Of a DNA stretch of 64,000 nt, positions 25,504-32,235 are shown piece by piece. The stretch covers positions 1 to 64,000 of the forward strand of contig NZ_JALLIK010000093.1 in assembly GCF_023093595.1 (NCBI RefSeq). The letters are read 5' to 3'. A model generated the notes under the pieces. The model did not search any database and was not told the DNA's origin. It was given only the letters and a program-made list of their open reading frames with translations. The DNA is from Thauera aromatica_A (lineage in GTDB: Bacteria > Pseudomonadota > Gammaproteobacteria > Burkholderiales > Rhodocyclaceae). A program made the position numbers and the translations under genes. Numbering within the stretch: position 1 is the stretch's first letter; each line of letters starts with the position of its first letter.

Positions 25504-26724
25504 ATGAACGACCCCGGCATCCATCTGGCCATTCCCGCGATCGATTACGCCTACCTCGAGGAAACCCTGCTCCAGCTGCTCGCCATTCCCAGCCCGGTCG
25601 GCCTCACCGATGCCGCGGTGCGCTACACCGCGGGCCGCCTCGAGGCGCTCGGCATTCCCTACGAGATCACCCGCCGCGGCGCGATCCGCGCCACCCTGCG
25701 CGGCCAGGCCTCGCAGCCGGCACGCGCGGTGGTCGCCCACCTCGACACCCTCGGGGCGATGGTGCGCGCGCTCAAACCCAACGGCCGCCTCGAGATCGTG
25801 CCGATCGGCCACTGGTCGGCGCGCTTCGCCGAAGGCGGACGGCTGACGGTGTTCACCGACCACGGCCAGGTGCGCGGCACCTGCCTGCCGCTGAAGACCT
25901 CCGGCCACGCCTTCGGCGACGAGGTCGACGCCCAGCCGGTAGGGTGGGGGCAGGTCGAGGTGCGGGTGGACCTGCCCGCGACCTGCCGCGAGGACCTGCT
26001 TGCCGCCGGGCTCGAGGTCGGCGACTGGATCGCCTTCGACCCTCAGCCCGAGATCCAGCCCGGCGGCTACATCAATGCGCGCTACCTCGACGACAAGGCC
26101 GCGGTGGCGGCGCTGCTGACCGCGTGCAAGGCAGTGCGCGACCACCGCCTGGTGCTGCCGGTCGATGTCCATCCGCTGCTCACCATCACCGAGGAAATCG
26201 GTTCGGGGGCGTCGGCGGCGCTGCACGGCGAGATCGCCGAAATGGTGAGCCTGGACATCTCGATCGCCGCCGAAGGCCAGAATACTTCCGAGCACGCGGC
26301 GACGATCTGCATGCAGGACATGTCCGGCCCCTTCGACTACCACCTCACCCACAAGCTGATCGCGCTCGCCCACGCCCACGGCATTCCCCACCGGCGCGAC
26401 ATCTTCCGCTACTACCGCTCGGACTCGGCGGCCGCGGTCGAGGCCGGCAACGACATCCGCACCGCGCTGATCGGCTTCGGCGGCGACGCTTCCCACGCCC
26501 AGGAGCGCACCCACCGCGACGCCCTCGAAGCGCTCACCCGGCTGGTGGTGGCCTACATGACGAGCGAACCGGTGGCGCGCCGCGACTGCCGCTCGCTGGG
26601 CTCGCTCGACGGCTTCACCGAGCAGCTCTGCCCCGGCGACATGGCGGTGCCGAACACGCCGCTGCCGGTGCCGGAAAGCTTTCTCGGCGATCCGGCGCCG
26701 CAGGGTGAGGCTCAGAAGCGGTAG
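25504..26724 (+). CDS. M42-family peptidase-like hydrolase of the osmoprotectant trio
   Basis: A 406-residue protein of the M42/M20 co-catalytic metallopeptidase group. Metal and catalytic positions are visible in VVAHLDTLGAMVRAL, ARYLDDKAAVAALL, ITEEIGSGASAAL and VSLDISIAAEGQ. It always travels with asnO and ngg in the known trio and probably degrades or recycles the dipeptide when osmotic stress ends; its biochemical role is not firmly established. GGAGAGACG precedes ATG 25504, 65 bases after ngg. Its last 13 bases overlap the convergent porin gene. Confidence 0.85.
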   Translation: MNDPGIHLAIPAIDYAYLEETLLQLLAIPSPVGLTDAAVRYTAGRLEALGIPYEITRRGAIRATLRGQASQPARAVVAHLDTLGAMVRALKPNGRLEIVPIGHWSARFAEGGRLTVFTDHGQVRGTCLPLKTSGHAFGDEVDAQPVGWGQVEVRVDLPATCREDLLAAGLEVGDWIAFDPQPEIQPGGYINARYLDDKAAVAALLTACKAVRDHRLVLPVDVHPLLTITEEIGSGASAALHGEIAEMVSLDISIAAEGQNTSEHAATICMQDMSGPFDYHLTHKLIALAHAHGIPHRRDIFRYYRSDSAAAVEAGNDIRTALIGFGGDASHAQERTHRDALEALTRLVVAYMTSEPVARRDCRSLGSLDGFTEQLCPGDMAVPNTPLPVPESFLGDPAPQGEAQKR

Positions 26725-28040
26725 CGGATGCCCACCATGGCCGCGGTCTGCGAGCCGCCGGCCGGCGGTGCGATGCCGGCGCCCACGGAGGCCGCGTACT
26801 GCGCCTTCGAGCTGTTGTTGATGCGGGCGATCTGGGCGTAGGGCGAGAAGTCCTTGTCGACGAAGTAGAAGCCACGCAGGACGTAGAGTTCGGCGTCGCG
26901 GTCCTGGTCGTCGTTGGTGATGCGGTGGTAGCCGCCGTCGAGCATCCACTTCGCGCCGAAGTTCCACGCCCCTTCGACGAAGTAGGCATCGGAGGAAACA
27001 TCGGTGCCGGCGGTGTCGAGGTCCCGCCCGAGCCAGCCGATGCCCACCTTGCCGCCGCTGCCGATTTTCATGTGCGCGCCGAGATGGATGCGGCGGTCGC
27101 TGTCGCTCGAATTGGCGAAGGCAATCGGGGCGGCGCCGTTGAAGAAGTAGGCAGTGGCGCCCTTGCCGCCACGTTGCTCGTCGATCGCGGCGGAGAGGCC
27201 GAAGCGCTCGTCGGTGTACTTCAGCATCGCCGACCAGCCCCGGCAGCTGTTGCTGTCGGCCGCCGCGCTTTCGCCCGCACAGGTTCCGGAGGCCGGCGCA
27301 CCGCCGGAGGTGTCGCGCGCCAGGCTGTAGGTGGCACCGAGCGAAACCTTGCCGAACGCGCCGCGCCAGGCCAGGGAGTTGTCGTAGCGTGCGTTGGGCA
27401 GGTAGGCATCGAGCGAGCCCAGGGCGTAGATGTTGGGGCCGAGCAGGTCGGCATCCATGGCGTAGATCAGCATCGAATACTGGCGGCCGATCGAGAAAGT
27501 ACCGTAGGGGGTTTCGAGGCCGGCGAAGAGCTGGCGGCCGAAGAGGCGCCCTCCCTGGCCCAGGGTGCCGCTGTCGAGGTTGAAACCGGTCTCGAGGGTG
27601 GCGATGGCATTGACGTCCGGCGTGATCGCCTTGCTGAAGCGAAAGCCGAGGCGCGAGGCGATGGTGCCGGTGATGCCCGGCACACGTGTCAGGCTGCCGG
27701 TCTTGGCGCCGTCCTGGATGTTGGTGATGCGTTCCACGCCACCGTCGAGGATGCCGTAGATCGAGAGTCCCTTCGGTAGTCCGGGCATCGATGAGGCCGG
27801 CGCGGCGGCAGGCGCGCTGGCTACTTTCTGTTCGATCCGGGTGACGGCCTTGTCCTGGCTTTCCTGCTGGGCGAGCAGGCGCTGGATCAACGCACGCTGT
27901 TCGGCCAGTTCGCGCTTCAAGGCCTCGATTTCGCTCTCGGCCTGGGCCGGCAGGCTGGCACCGATACCCAGGGCTGCAGCCAGGGCGAGGACCAGCGGCT
28001 TTGCGTTGGCGCGGTGCTTGTGTGGAAAGTCGATTCTCAT
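26712..28040 (-). CDS. Gram-negative trimeric porin
   Basis: A 442-residue outer-membrane porin. A signal peptide ends near residue 37 (LGIGASLPAQA). It is followed by a short coiled-coil segment rich in Glu, Leu and Gln (SEIEALKRELAEQRALIQRL), unusual for plain OmpC-like porins and probably a periplasmic trimerisation stalk. The rest is a beta-barrel of the betaproteobacterial porin family (SIYGILDGGVERITNIQDGA; loop with a Cys pair near residue 260; C-terminal VGIRYRF ending in Phe). GAGGAG precedes ATG 28040. It follows the third TRAP receptor gene on the same strand, so the two may form an outer-membrane plus periplasm uptake pair. Confidence 0.88.
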   Translation of the reverse strand: MRIDFPHKHRANAKPLVLALAAALGIGASLPAQAESEIEALKRELAEQRALIQRLLAQQESQDKAVTRIEQKVASAPAAAPASSMPGLPKGLSIYGILDGGVERITNIQDGAKTGSLTRVPGITGTIASRLGFRFSKAITPDVNAIATLETGFNLDSGTLGQGGRLFGRQLFAGLETPYGTFSIGRQYSMLIYAMDADLLGPNIYALGSLDAYLPNARYDNSLAWRGAFGKVSLGATYSLARDTSGGAPASGTCAGESAAADSNSCRGWSAMLKYTDERFGLSAAIDEQRGGKGATAYFFNGAAPIAFANSSDSDRRIHLGAHMKIGSGGKVGIGWLGRDLDTAGTDVSSDAYFVEGAWNFGAKWMLDGGYHRITNDDQDRDAELYVLRGFYFVDKDFSPYAQIARINNSSKAQYAASVGAGIAPPAGGSQTAAMVGIRYRF

Positions 28041-28231
28041 TGCATCTCCTCGGATATTTTTATGATGATTGAGCGCGGACGAAGCCGTGCCCCTGCTCCC
28101 GTGGCCGGGAACATTCGTCGGCGCACCACTGCCGGATGCGGTGGTGCCGGTCGTGCTGGAAAGGTGTCCGGTCCCGGCGCGGATGCTTCCCGCCCCGGCG
28201 CCGGCGCCATCGCCGGGTGGCGGGTTCGGGC

Positions 28232-29263
28232 TTACTTGCGCCCGGAGTGGTACTTCACGAGGGCGGCCGCGTCCTCGTACAGCTTCCGGCCGTCGGCACC
28301 CTTGGCGGAGACTTCCTCGATCCACTCTTCGATGACCGGGCGTGTCGCCTGCTGCCACTTGGCCATTTCTTCGGCAGGAAGCCGGTGGACCGTGTTGCCG
28401 CGATCGATCACGGTTTGCAGGCCGGCGGCATCGGCGGTTTTCAACTGCGCGGAAATCCAGGCGGAAGTTTCGCGGCCGCTGTTGTCGTCGATGACCTTCT
28501 TCAGCTCCGGCGGCAGGCTGTCGTATTTTTTCCGGTTCATCACGAACATCTGGACCGTGGTCGACATCGTGTGCTCGCCGCCGAATTCGACCGAGTACTT
28601 GGTGAGTTCATGAACCTTGGTCGAGGGGACGACCTCCCACGGCAGCATGGTGGCTTCGATGATGCCTTTCGAGAGGCTCTCCGCCATCTGCGTCATCGGC
28701 ATGCCGACCGGTTGGGCGCCGAGCGAAGCGAGCAGGCGGGTGGTCAGCCGCGATGAGCCGCGAATCTTGAGGTCTTTCAGGTCTGCGAGCGATTTCAGCT
28801 CCTTGTCGCGAAGGTGCATGGCGAAGCTGCCGGGTACCCAGACGGCGATCGGCTTCAGACCGGCGAATTCGCCCATCGTGTGCTTTTCGACGAAATCCCA
28901 CACCGCGCGCGAACTGCTCTCCTGGTCCGTGCAGATGAACGGCAGCTCGAACACTTCGGTCAGCGGCAGCCTGCCCGGGGTATAGCCCGGCAGCGTCCAG
29001 ACGACGTCGGCGACGCCGTCCCGGACCTGGCTCAGCAACTGCGGGGCGGTGCCGCCCAGCAGCATCGCCGGATAGTGCTGGCAGCGGATCCGGCCCGCCG
29101 ACTCGGCGGCGACCTTGTCGCACCACGGGACAACGAATTTGACGTGGCCCGGAGAGGTCGGCGGCGCGAAATGCGCGACCTTCAGGATGACCTCCTGGGC
29201 GTGGGTGACCGTGGGAACGAGCGCAGCGAACATGAGGCTACGCGCCAGCTTGCCGAGTTTCAT
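28232..29263 (-). CDS. dctP: TRAP transporter periplasmic substrate-binding protein (copy 3)
   Basis: A 343-residue DctP-type receptor related to copies 1 and 2 but clearly more diverged. Signal peptide ending near residue 22 (PTVTHA, then QEV), VAHFAPPTSPGHVKFVVPWC at the mature start, LKIRGSSRLTTRLLASLGAQ in the core and a C terminus ALVKYHSGRK. GGAGGAAG precedes ATG 29263. It has no own permease genes. It is divergent from a MarR regulator, with two palindromes between them, and is followed by the porin. The cargo is presumably an aromatic acid, from the box genes nearby. Confidence 0.88.
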   Translation of the reverse strand: MKLGKLARSLMFAALVPTVTHAQEVILKVAHFAPPTSPGHVKFVVPWCDKVAAESAGRIRCQHYPAMLLGGTAPQLLSQVRDGVADVVWTLPGYTPGRLPLTEVFELPFICTDQESSSRAVWDFVEKHTMGEFAGLKPIAVWVPGSFAMHLRDKELKSLADLKDLKIRGSSRLTTRLLASLGAQPVGMPMTQMAESLSKGIIEATMLPWEVVPSTKVHELTKYSVEFGGEHTMSTTVQMFVMNRKKYDSLPPELKKVIDDNSGRETSAWISAQLKTADAAGLQTVIDRGNTVHRLPAEEMAKWQQATRPVIEEWIEEVSAKGADGRKLYEDAAALVKYHSGRK

Positions 29264-29396
29264 GTCTTCCTCCTCCTGGTGTGCCGAACGGCTTCTTCTT
29301 CGGGGGCGGCCCGGGCGGGCGCCGGACGATGTATCGCCCGGTGGCCCGGGGGAGCCCCGCTGATTTAGCGTTTGCGAAAACGATGAATCAGCATCA

Positions 29397-29435
29397 AATC
29401 ATTTTTATGATTATTTTGTATCAGGCATCCTGATA
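29397..29435. promoter_or_regulatory. Two operator-like palindromes between dctP copy 3 and the MarR gene
   Basis: AATCATTTTTATGATT (29397-29412) has perfect 6-base arms around TTTT, and TATCAGGCATCCTGATA (29419-29435) perfect 7-base arms around CAT. They lie 22 bases apart centre to centre, about two helix turns, in an AT-rich pocket of the 332-base gap between the divergent genes. MarR regulators typically bind such dyads and repress both their own gene and the neighbour. The rest of this gap holds nothing else that I can recognise. Confidence 0.55.
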
Positions 29436-29595
29436 TTATCAATGATATGGAGTGTCCATGAAAAAGCAAGGGTTTTATGCGCTGGGAGCGCTTCGGGCGA
29501 AAGTTGCAAAGCCTTCGGCGGAGGCGGGTAAAATGATCGGTCGATATCGGCAGAATTGACGAGCTTCAGCGACATGAACACATCGAGGACATTGC

Positions 29596-30144
29596 ATGAG
29601 TCCCGACGATGACGGCGCCTTGCCCGTCAGCGCGGGCCGCCCGGCGGGCGTCTGTTACCTGATCGGACGGCTCCACCACGCGCTGGGCCGCCGCATGCGC
29701 GATGCGCTGGCGCCACTCGGATTGAGCGTCGCCCAATACACGGTGCTGTCCTTCCTCGAGGGGCAGGTGCAGATCAGCAACGCGCAGCTTGCCGAACGCT
29801 CCCTGGTTTCGCCGCAATCGGCCAATGAAATGGTGAAGACCATGGAAGCCAGAGGCTGGGTGTCACGCCAGCCCGACCCCGGGCACGGGCGGGTCGTCCG
29901 CCTCGGGCTGACCGCTGCGGGACGTGCCCAGCTGGCGGAAGCTCACGTGCGCATCTCCAGGCTCGAGGCGCACATGCTGGGGAGGTTGAGCGAGACCCAG
30001 CGCGGGGGGCTGCCGAAAACGCTGCGGGAAGTCCTGCACGCGCTGAGCGCGATGATCATCGACCCGGTCCTGGCTGCGGAAGTGTCCGGTGACGAGCCCT
30101 TCTCCGGTCGCAAGAAGGCCGGAAAATCGGCCCGGAAGGCGTGA
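29596..30144 (+). CDS. MarR-family transcriptional regulator
   Basis: A 182-residue winged-helix regulator. The MarR core is visible as GRLHHALGRRMRDALAPLGL, SVAQYTVLSFLEG, then NAQLAERSLVSPQSANEMVK as recognition helix region and VSRQPDPGHGRVVRLGLTAA as the wing. A charged tail rich in Lys and Arg closes the protein. GAGGA lies about ten bases before ATG 29596. Divergent from dctP copy 3, with palindromes in between, so it probably controls that receptor (and the porin) in response to an aromatic ligand. Confidence 0.87.
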   Translation: MSPDDDGALPVSAGRPAGVCYLIGRLHHALGRRMRDALAPLGLSVAQYTVLSFLEGQVQISNAQLAERSLVSPQSANEMVKTMEARGWVSRQPDPGHGRVVRLGLTAAGRAQLAEAHVRISRLEAHMLGRLSETQRGGLPKTLREVLHALSAMIIDPVLAAEVSGDEPFSGRKKAGKSARKA

Positions 30145-30237
30145 GCGCAGGCTGGCGGGAGAGCGTTTGGCGGGGGGAGGGGCAAGGCCGACCGTTGCCC
30201 GTTCCGCTTCCGCCCCACGATGGATCCGGGGGCGGAC

Positions 30238-30366
30238 TCACCTGCTCCCGGCGTGGTGCTTCACAAGGGCGACCGCACCCACGTATAGCTTCCGGCCGTC
30301 GGCGCCTTTGGCGGAGGCTATCCTGGATCCATTCCTCGACCATCGGCCGCACTGCCTGCTGCTACT
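30238..30366 (-). pseudogene. Decayed C-terminal remnant of a fourth dctP copy
   Basis: Read on the minus strand this short stretch matches the last 40 or so codons of the TRAP receptor at 28232-29263: QQAVRPMVEEWIQ in one frame, then SAKGADGRKLYVGAVALVKH HAGSR and a stop at 30238-30240 in another. Compared with the intact gene it has a TGG to TAG nonsense change (30362-30364) and a one-base insertion at about 30315-30325. Nothing matching the rest of the gene is present; the hemerythrin gene ends 23 bases upstream. It is a non-functional leftover of a duplication or deletion. Confidence 0.82.
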
Positions 30367-30388
30367 TGGTGAAGCGGGGGCGGAAGTG

Positions 30389-30997
30389 TTACGGGCGGCT
30401 GGTCGAAGAAGAGGAGGGGGCGGTCGGGCCGAAGCCGATCGGTGCCGGGGCGAGGCGGAGGATGGTCTGGTACAGGGTGCGCGCTTCCTCGCCTGGCTTG
30501 ATGCCGAACAGCGGATTGTCGTGGGCGCGGAAGGCGGCGCCGATGGTGGCCCAGTCTTCTGCAGCGAGGACGCGCTCGGCCAGCGGCAGGAGCAGGTCTT
30601 CCTCGGCATGGAGGTGGGCCCATTCGAAGCCGACGTAGCGTTCGGCGAGGTCGAAGAAGGCCTGGTCGGCGCCTTCGTCGCCGTTGCGGAAAGCGATGAG
30701 TTTTTCCTTCAGGTGCTCGATCATCGGGTAGCCGAGCTGGTGTTCGCGTTCGAGCCGGGTGACCAGGGCGTCGGCTTCGTGGGTGCGGCGCTTGATCGCG
30801 GCAAAGAGGAATTCGTCTTCCTTGGGGTGATGCCAGCGATCCGGGTAGGACACGATGTAGTCGAGGATCGCCTTCAGCAGGGTGAAGTCCGGGGGCGTGC
30901 CGGCGCGCATCTCCCGTACCAGATAGCGCAGGGTGTAGAGCACGGCGCTGATCGCGAGATGCTCGTCCTTGATGATCTGGATGACTTCGGCTTTCAA
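30389..30997 (-). CDS. Hemerythrin-like domain protein next to boxR
   Basis: A 202-residue protein with a hemerythrin HHE domain over residues 1 to about 150: IKDEHLAISAVLYTLRYLV, YPDRWHHPKEDEFLF, LEREHQLGYPMIEHL and EWAHLHAEEDLLLPLAERVL supply the His and Glu/Asp residues of a diiron site. A proline/serine-rich tail ends the protein. The start codon appears to be TTG at 30997, after AGAGGAA. It lies 39 bases downstream of boxR on the same strand, so the two are probably co-transcribed. A link to oxygen supply or sensing for the oxygen-dependent box pathway is an inference. Confidence 0.78.
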   Translation of the reverse strand: MKAEVIQIIKDEHLAISAVLYTLRYLVREMRAGTPPDFTLLKAILDYIVSYPDRWHHPKEDEFLFAAIKRRTHEADALVTRLEREHQLGYPMIEHLKEKLIAFRNGDEGADQAFFDLAERYVGFEWAHLHAEEDLLLPLAERVLAAEDWATIGAAFRAHDNPLFGIKPGEEARTLYQTILRLAPAPIGFGPTAPSSSSTSRP

Positions 30998-31036
30998 GAT
31001 GTGCGCTTCCTCTGGCGGGGCGAAGGGTGTCGGGGG

Positions 31037-31948
31037 TCAGGTGGTGACGATTTCCCGCAATTTCTGGAAGCAGGCGTCGATGGTCAGGCCGGAAGTGTCG
31101 ATCACGGTATCGGCCCGTGCGTACAGTGGCTCGCGGGCATTGAGGATGCGCTTGAGGTCTTCCATCGCCTCGTCGTTGCCGGCCATCGGGCGCAGGTCGC
31201 CCTGGGCCATGACCCGTGACATGTGCTCTTCGGGTTGGGCCTTGAGCCACACCGTCAGGCAGTTGGAGAGCAGCATGTCGTAGGTTTCGGGTTGCGACAC
31301 GACGCCGCCGCCGGCCGAGATCACCGCCCGGTCGTGGTCGCGGATCACGCGCTCGAGCGTGCGCTGCTCGATGCGGCGGTAACCGGTCTGTCCGTAGAGC
31401 GCGAAAAGCTCGCTCGAGGGCATGCCGGTTTCCTTTTCGATCTCGCCGTCGAGCTCGATGAAGGGGACGCCTTGTGTGGTTGCGAGGCGCTTGCCGAGCG
31501 TGGTCTTGCCTGCGCCGCGCAGGCCGATCAGGGCGATGCGCTTGCGGCGCGCGGCTTCCTCGTGGCCGAAGTCGCGCATCAGCCGGAACACCACGTCTTC
31601 CAGCCGGTGCCGGGGCAGGCGTTCGAGAAAGCGGCGGATCAGGCGGCGTTCGACGGTGTCTTCGGTCTCCACCGCGAGCAGCTCGATCAATGGCACGTCG
31701 AGGGCGCGGCTGATGTGGCGCAGCAGGACGATGGAGACGTTGCCTTCGCCGGCTTCGAGATGGGCGAGGTGGCGCTCCGATACGCTCGCTTCGCGCGCCA
31801 CCAGCTTGCGGGTCATGCCGCGGCGGTCGCGGATCTCGCGCACGCGCTTGCCGAGCGCGCCGAGAAATTCGGCATCGCTGCGGGTGTCGACCTGGGTATC
31901 GCCGTCATTGGGCGTGGCATTCAGGCTGTCGTCGATCTGGGTGCTCAT
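31037..31948 (-). CDS. boxR: BoxR, benzoyl-CoA-responsive regulator
   Basis: A 303-residue regulator with the BzdR/BoxR architecture: an N-terminal XRE-type helix-turn-helix (about residues 31-90, with TRKLVAREASVSERHLAHLE) joined to a C-terminal shikimate-kinase-like domain (Walker A GLRGAGKT at residues 142-149, then FIELDGEIEKETGM). In the known family the kinase-like domain binds benzoyl-CoA and relieves repression; it is not a shikimate pathway enzyme. It is divergent from bclA and close to boxABCD. An inverted repeat in its own leader suggests autoregulation. Confidence 0.92.
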   Translation of the reverse strand: MSTQIDDSLNATPNDGDTQVDTRSDAEFLGALGKRVREIRDRRGMTRKLVAREASVSERHLAHLEAGEGNVSIVLLRHISRALDVPLIELLAVETEDTVERRLIRRFLERLPRHRLEDVVFRLMRDFGHEEAARRKRIALIGLRGAGKTTLGKRLATTQGVPFIELDGEIEKETGMPSSELFALYGQTGYRRIEQRTLERVIRDHDRAVISAGGGVVSQPETYDMLLSNCLTVWLKAQPEEHMSRVMAQGDLRPMAGNDEAMEDLKRILNAREPLYARADTVIDTSGLTIDACFQKLREIVTT

Positions 31949-31969
31949 GCTTGCATCCTTCGTGCACCT

Positions 31970-32018
31970 TTGTTCATTCTGCCAATGAACAATAATGCTT
32001 AAAAAAAACAGCTGTCAA
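31970..32018 (-). promoter_or_regulatory. boxR: boxR promoter with inverted repeat
   Basis: On the minus strand TTGACA (32013-32018) is followed after about 16 bases by ATTATT (31991-31996), a likely boxR promoter. Overlapping its -10 end is a perfect inverted repeat: TTGTTCATT (31970-31978), five bases CTGCC, AATGAACAA (31984-31992). The half-site AATGAAC is also the arm of the palindrome at 109-126, but there the arms point the other way. Autoregulation by BoxR or control by the TRAP regulator are both possible. Confidence 0.5.
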
Positions 32019-32144
32019 TATAAATTGTATTTTAGTGCAGGGCTGAGGGGGGCTGGAAATCGGCCCATCTGCCTTGTTTTGTCGGGCATGCTATATATCG
32101 CATGCATTGTTGGATTTCAATCCTTTCTGGAGCAGGGCGCTTGC

Positions 32145-32209
32145 TTGACAGTGCTTCATCTGAGTGTATTCTGCTGCATATTTTGCTGGTTATCATGCAT
32201 TTTATTGCA
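32145..32209 (+). promoter_or_regulatory. bclA: bclA promoter with TGCA repeats
   Basis: A strong sigma-70 promoter: TTGACA (32145-32150), 16 bases, TATTCT (32167-32172). Directly downstream, over the expected transcription start, are TGCA at 32175-32178, 32196-32199 and 32206-32209; the last two form TGCA-N6-TGCA (spacer TTTTAT). BzdR/BoxR regulators of Azoarcus are reported to recognise TGCA repeats with a six-base spacer (from memory). The first and second TGCA are 21 bases apart, two helix turns. Further TGCA copies lie upstream at 32036 and 32103. Confidence 0.6.
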
Positions 32210-32235
32210 TTTCGTAAATCGTCAAGGAGAGCAGC

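Noticed and set aside
31037..31948. Shikimate kinase gene
   Set aside because: The kinase-like domain is preceded by an XRE-type DNA-binding domain and the gene lies beside box genes, which is the BoxR/BzdR architecture.
32086..32105. Two GCATGC hexamers flanking a TATATATC stretch upstream of bclA, looked at as a separate operator
   Set aside because: GCATGC is itself self-complementary and short; the better-placed TGCA repeats downstream of the promoter explain regulation more simply.
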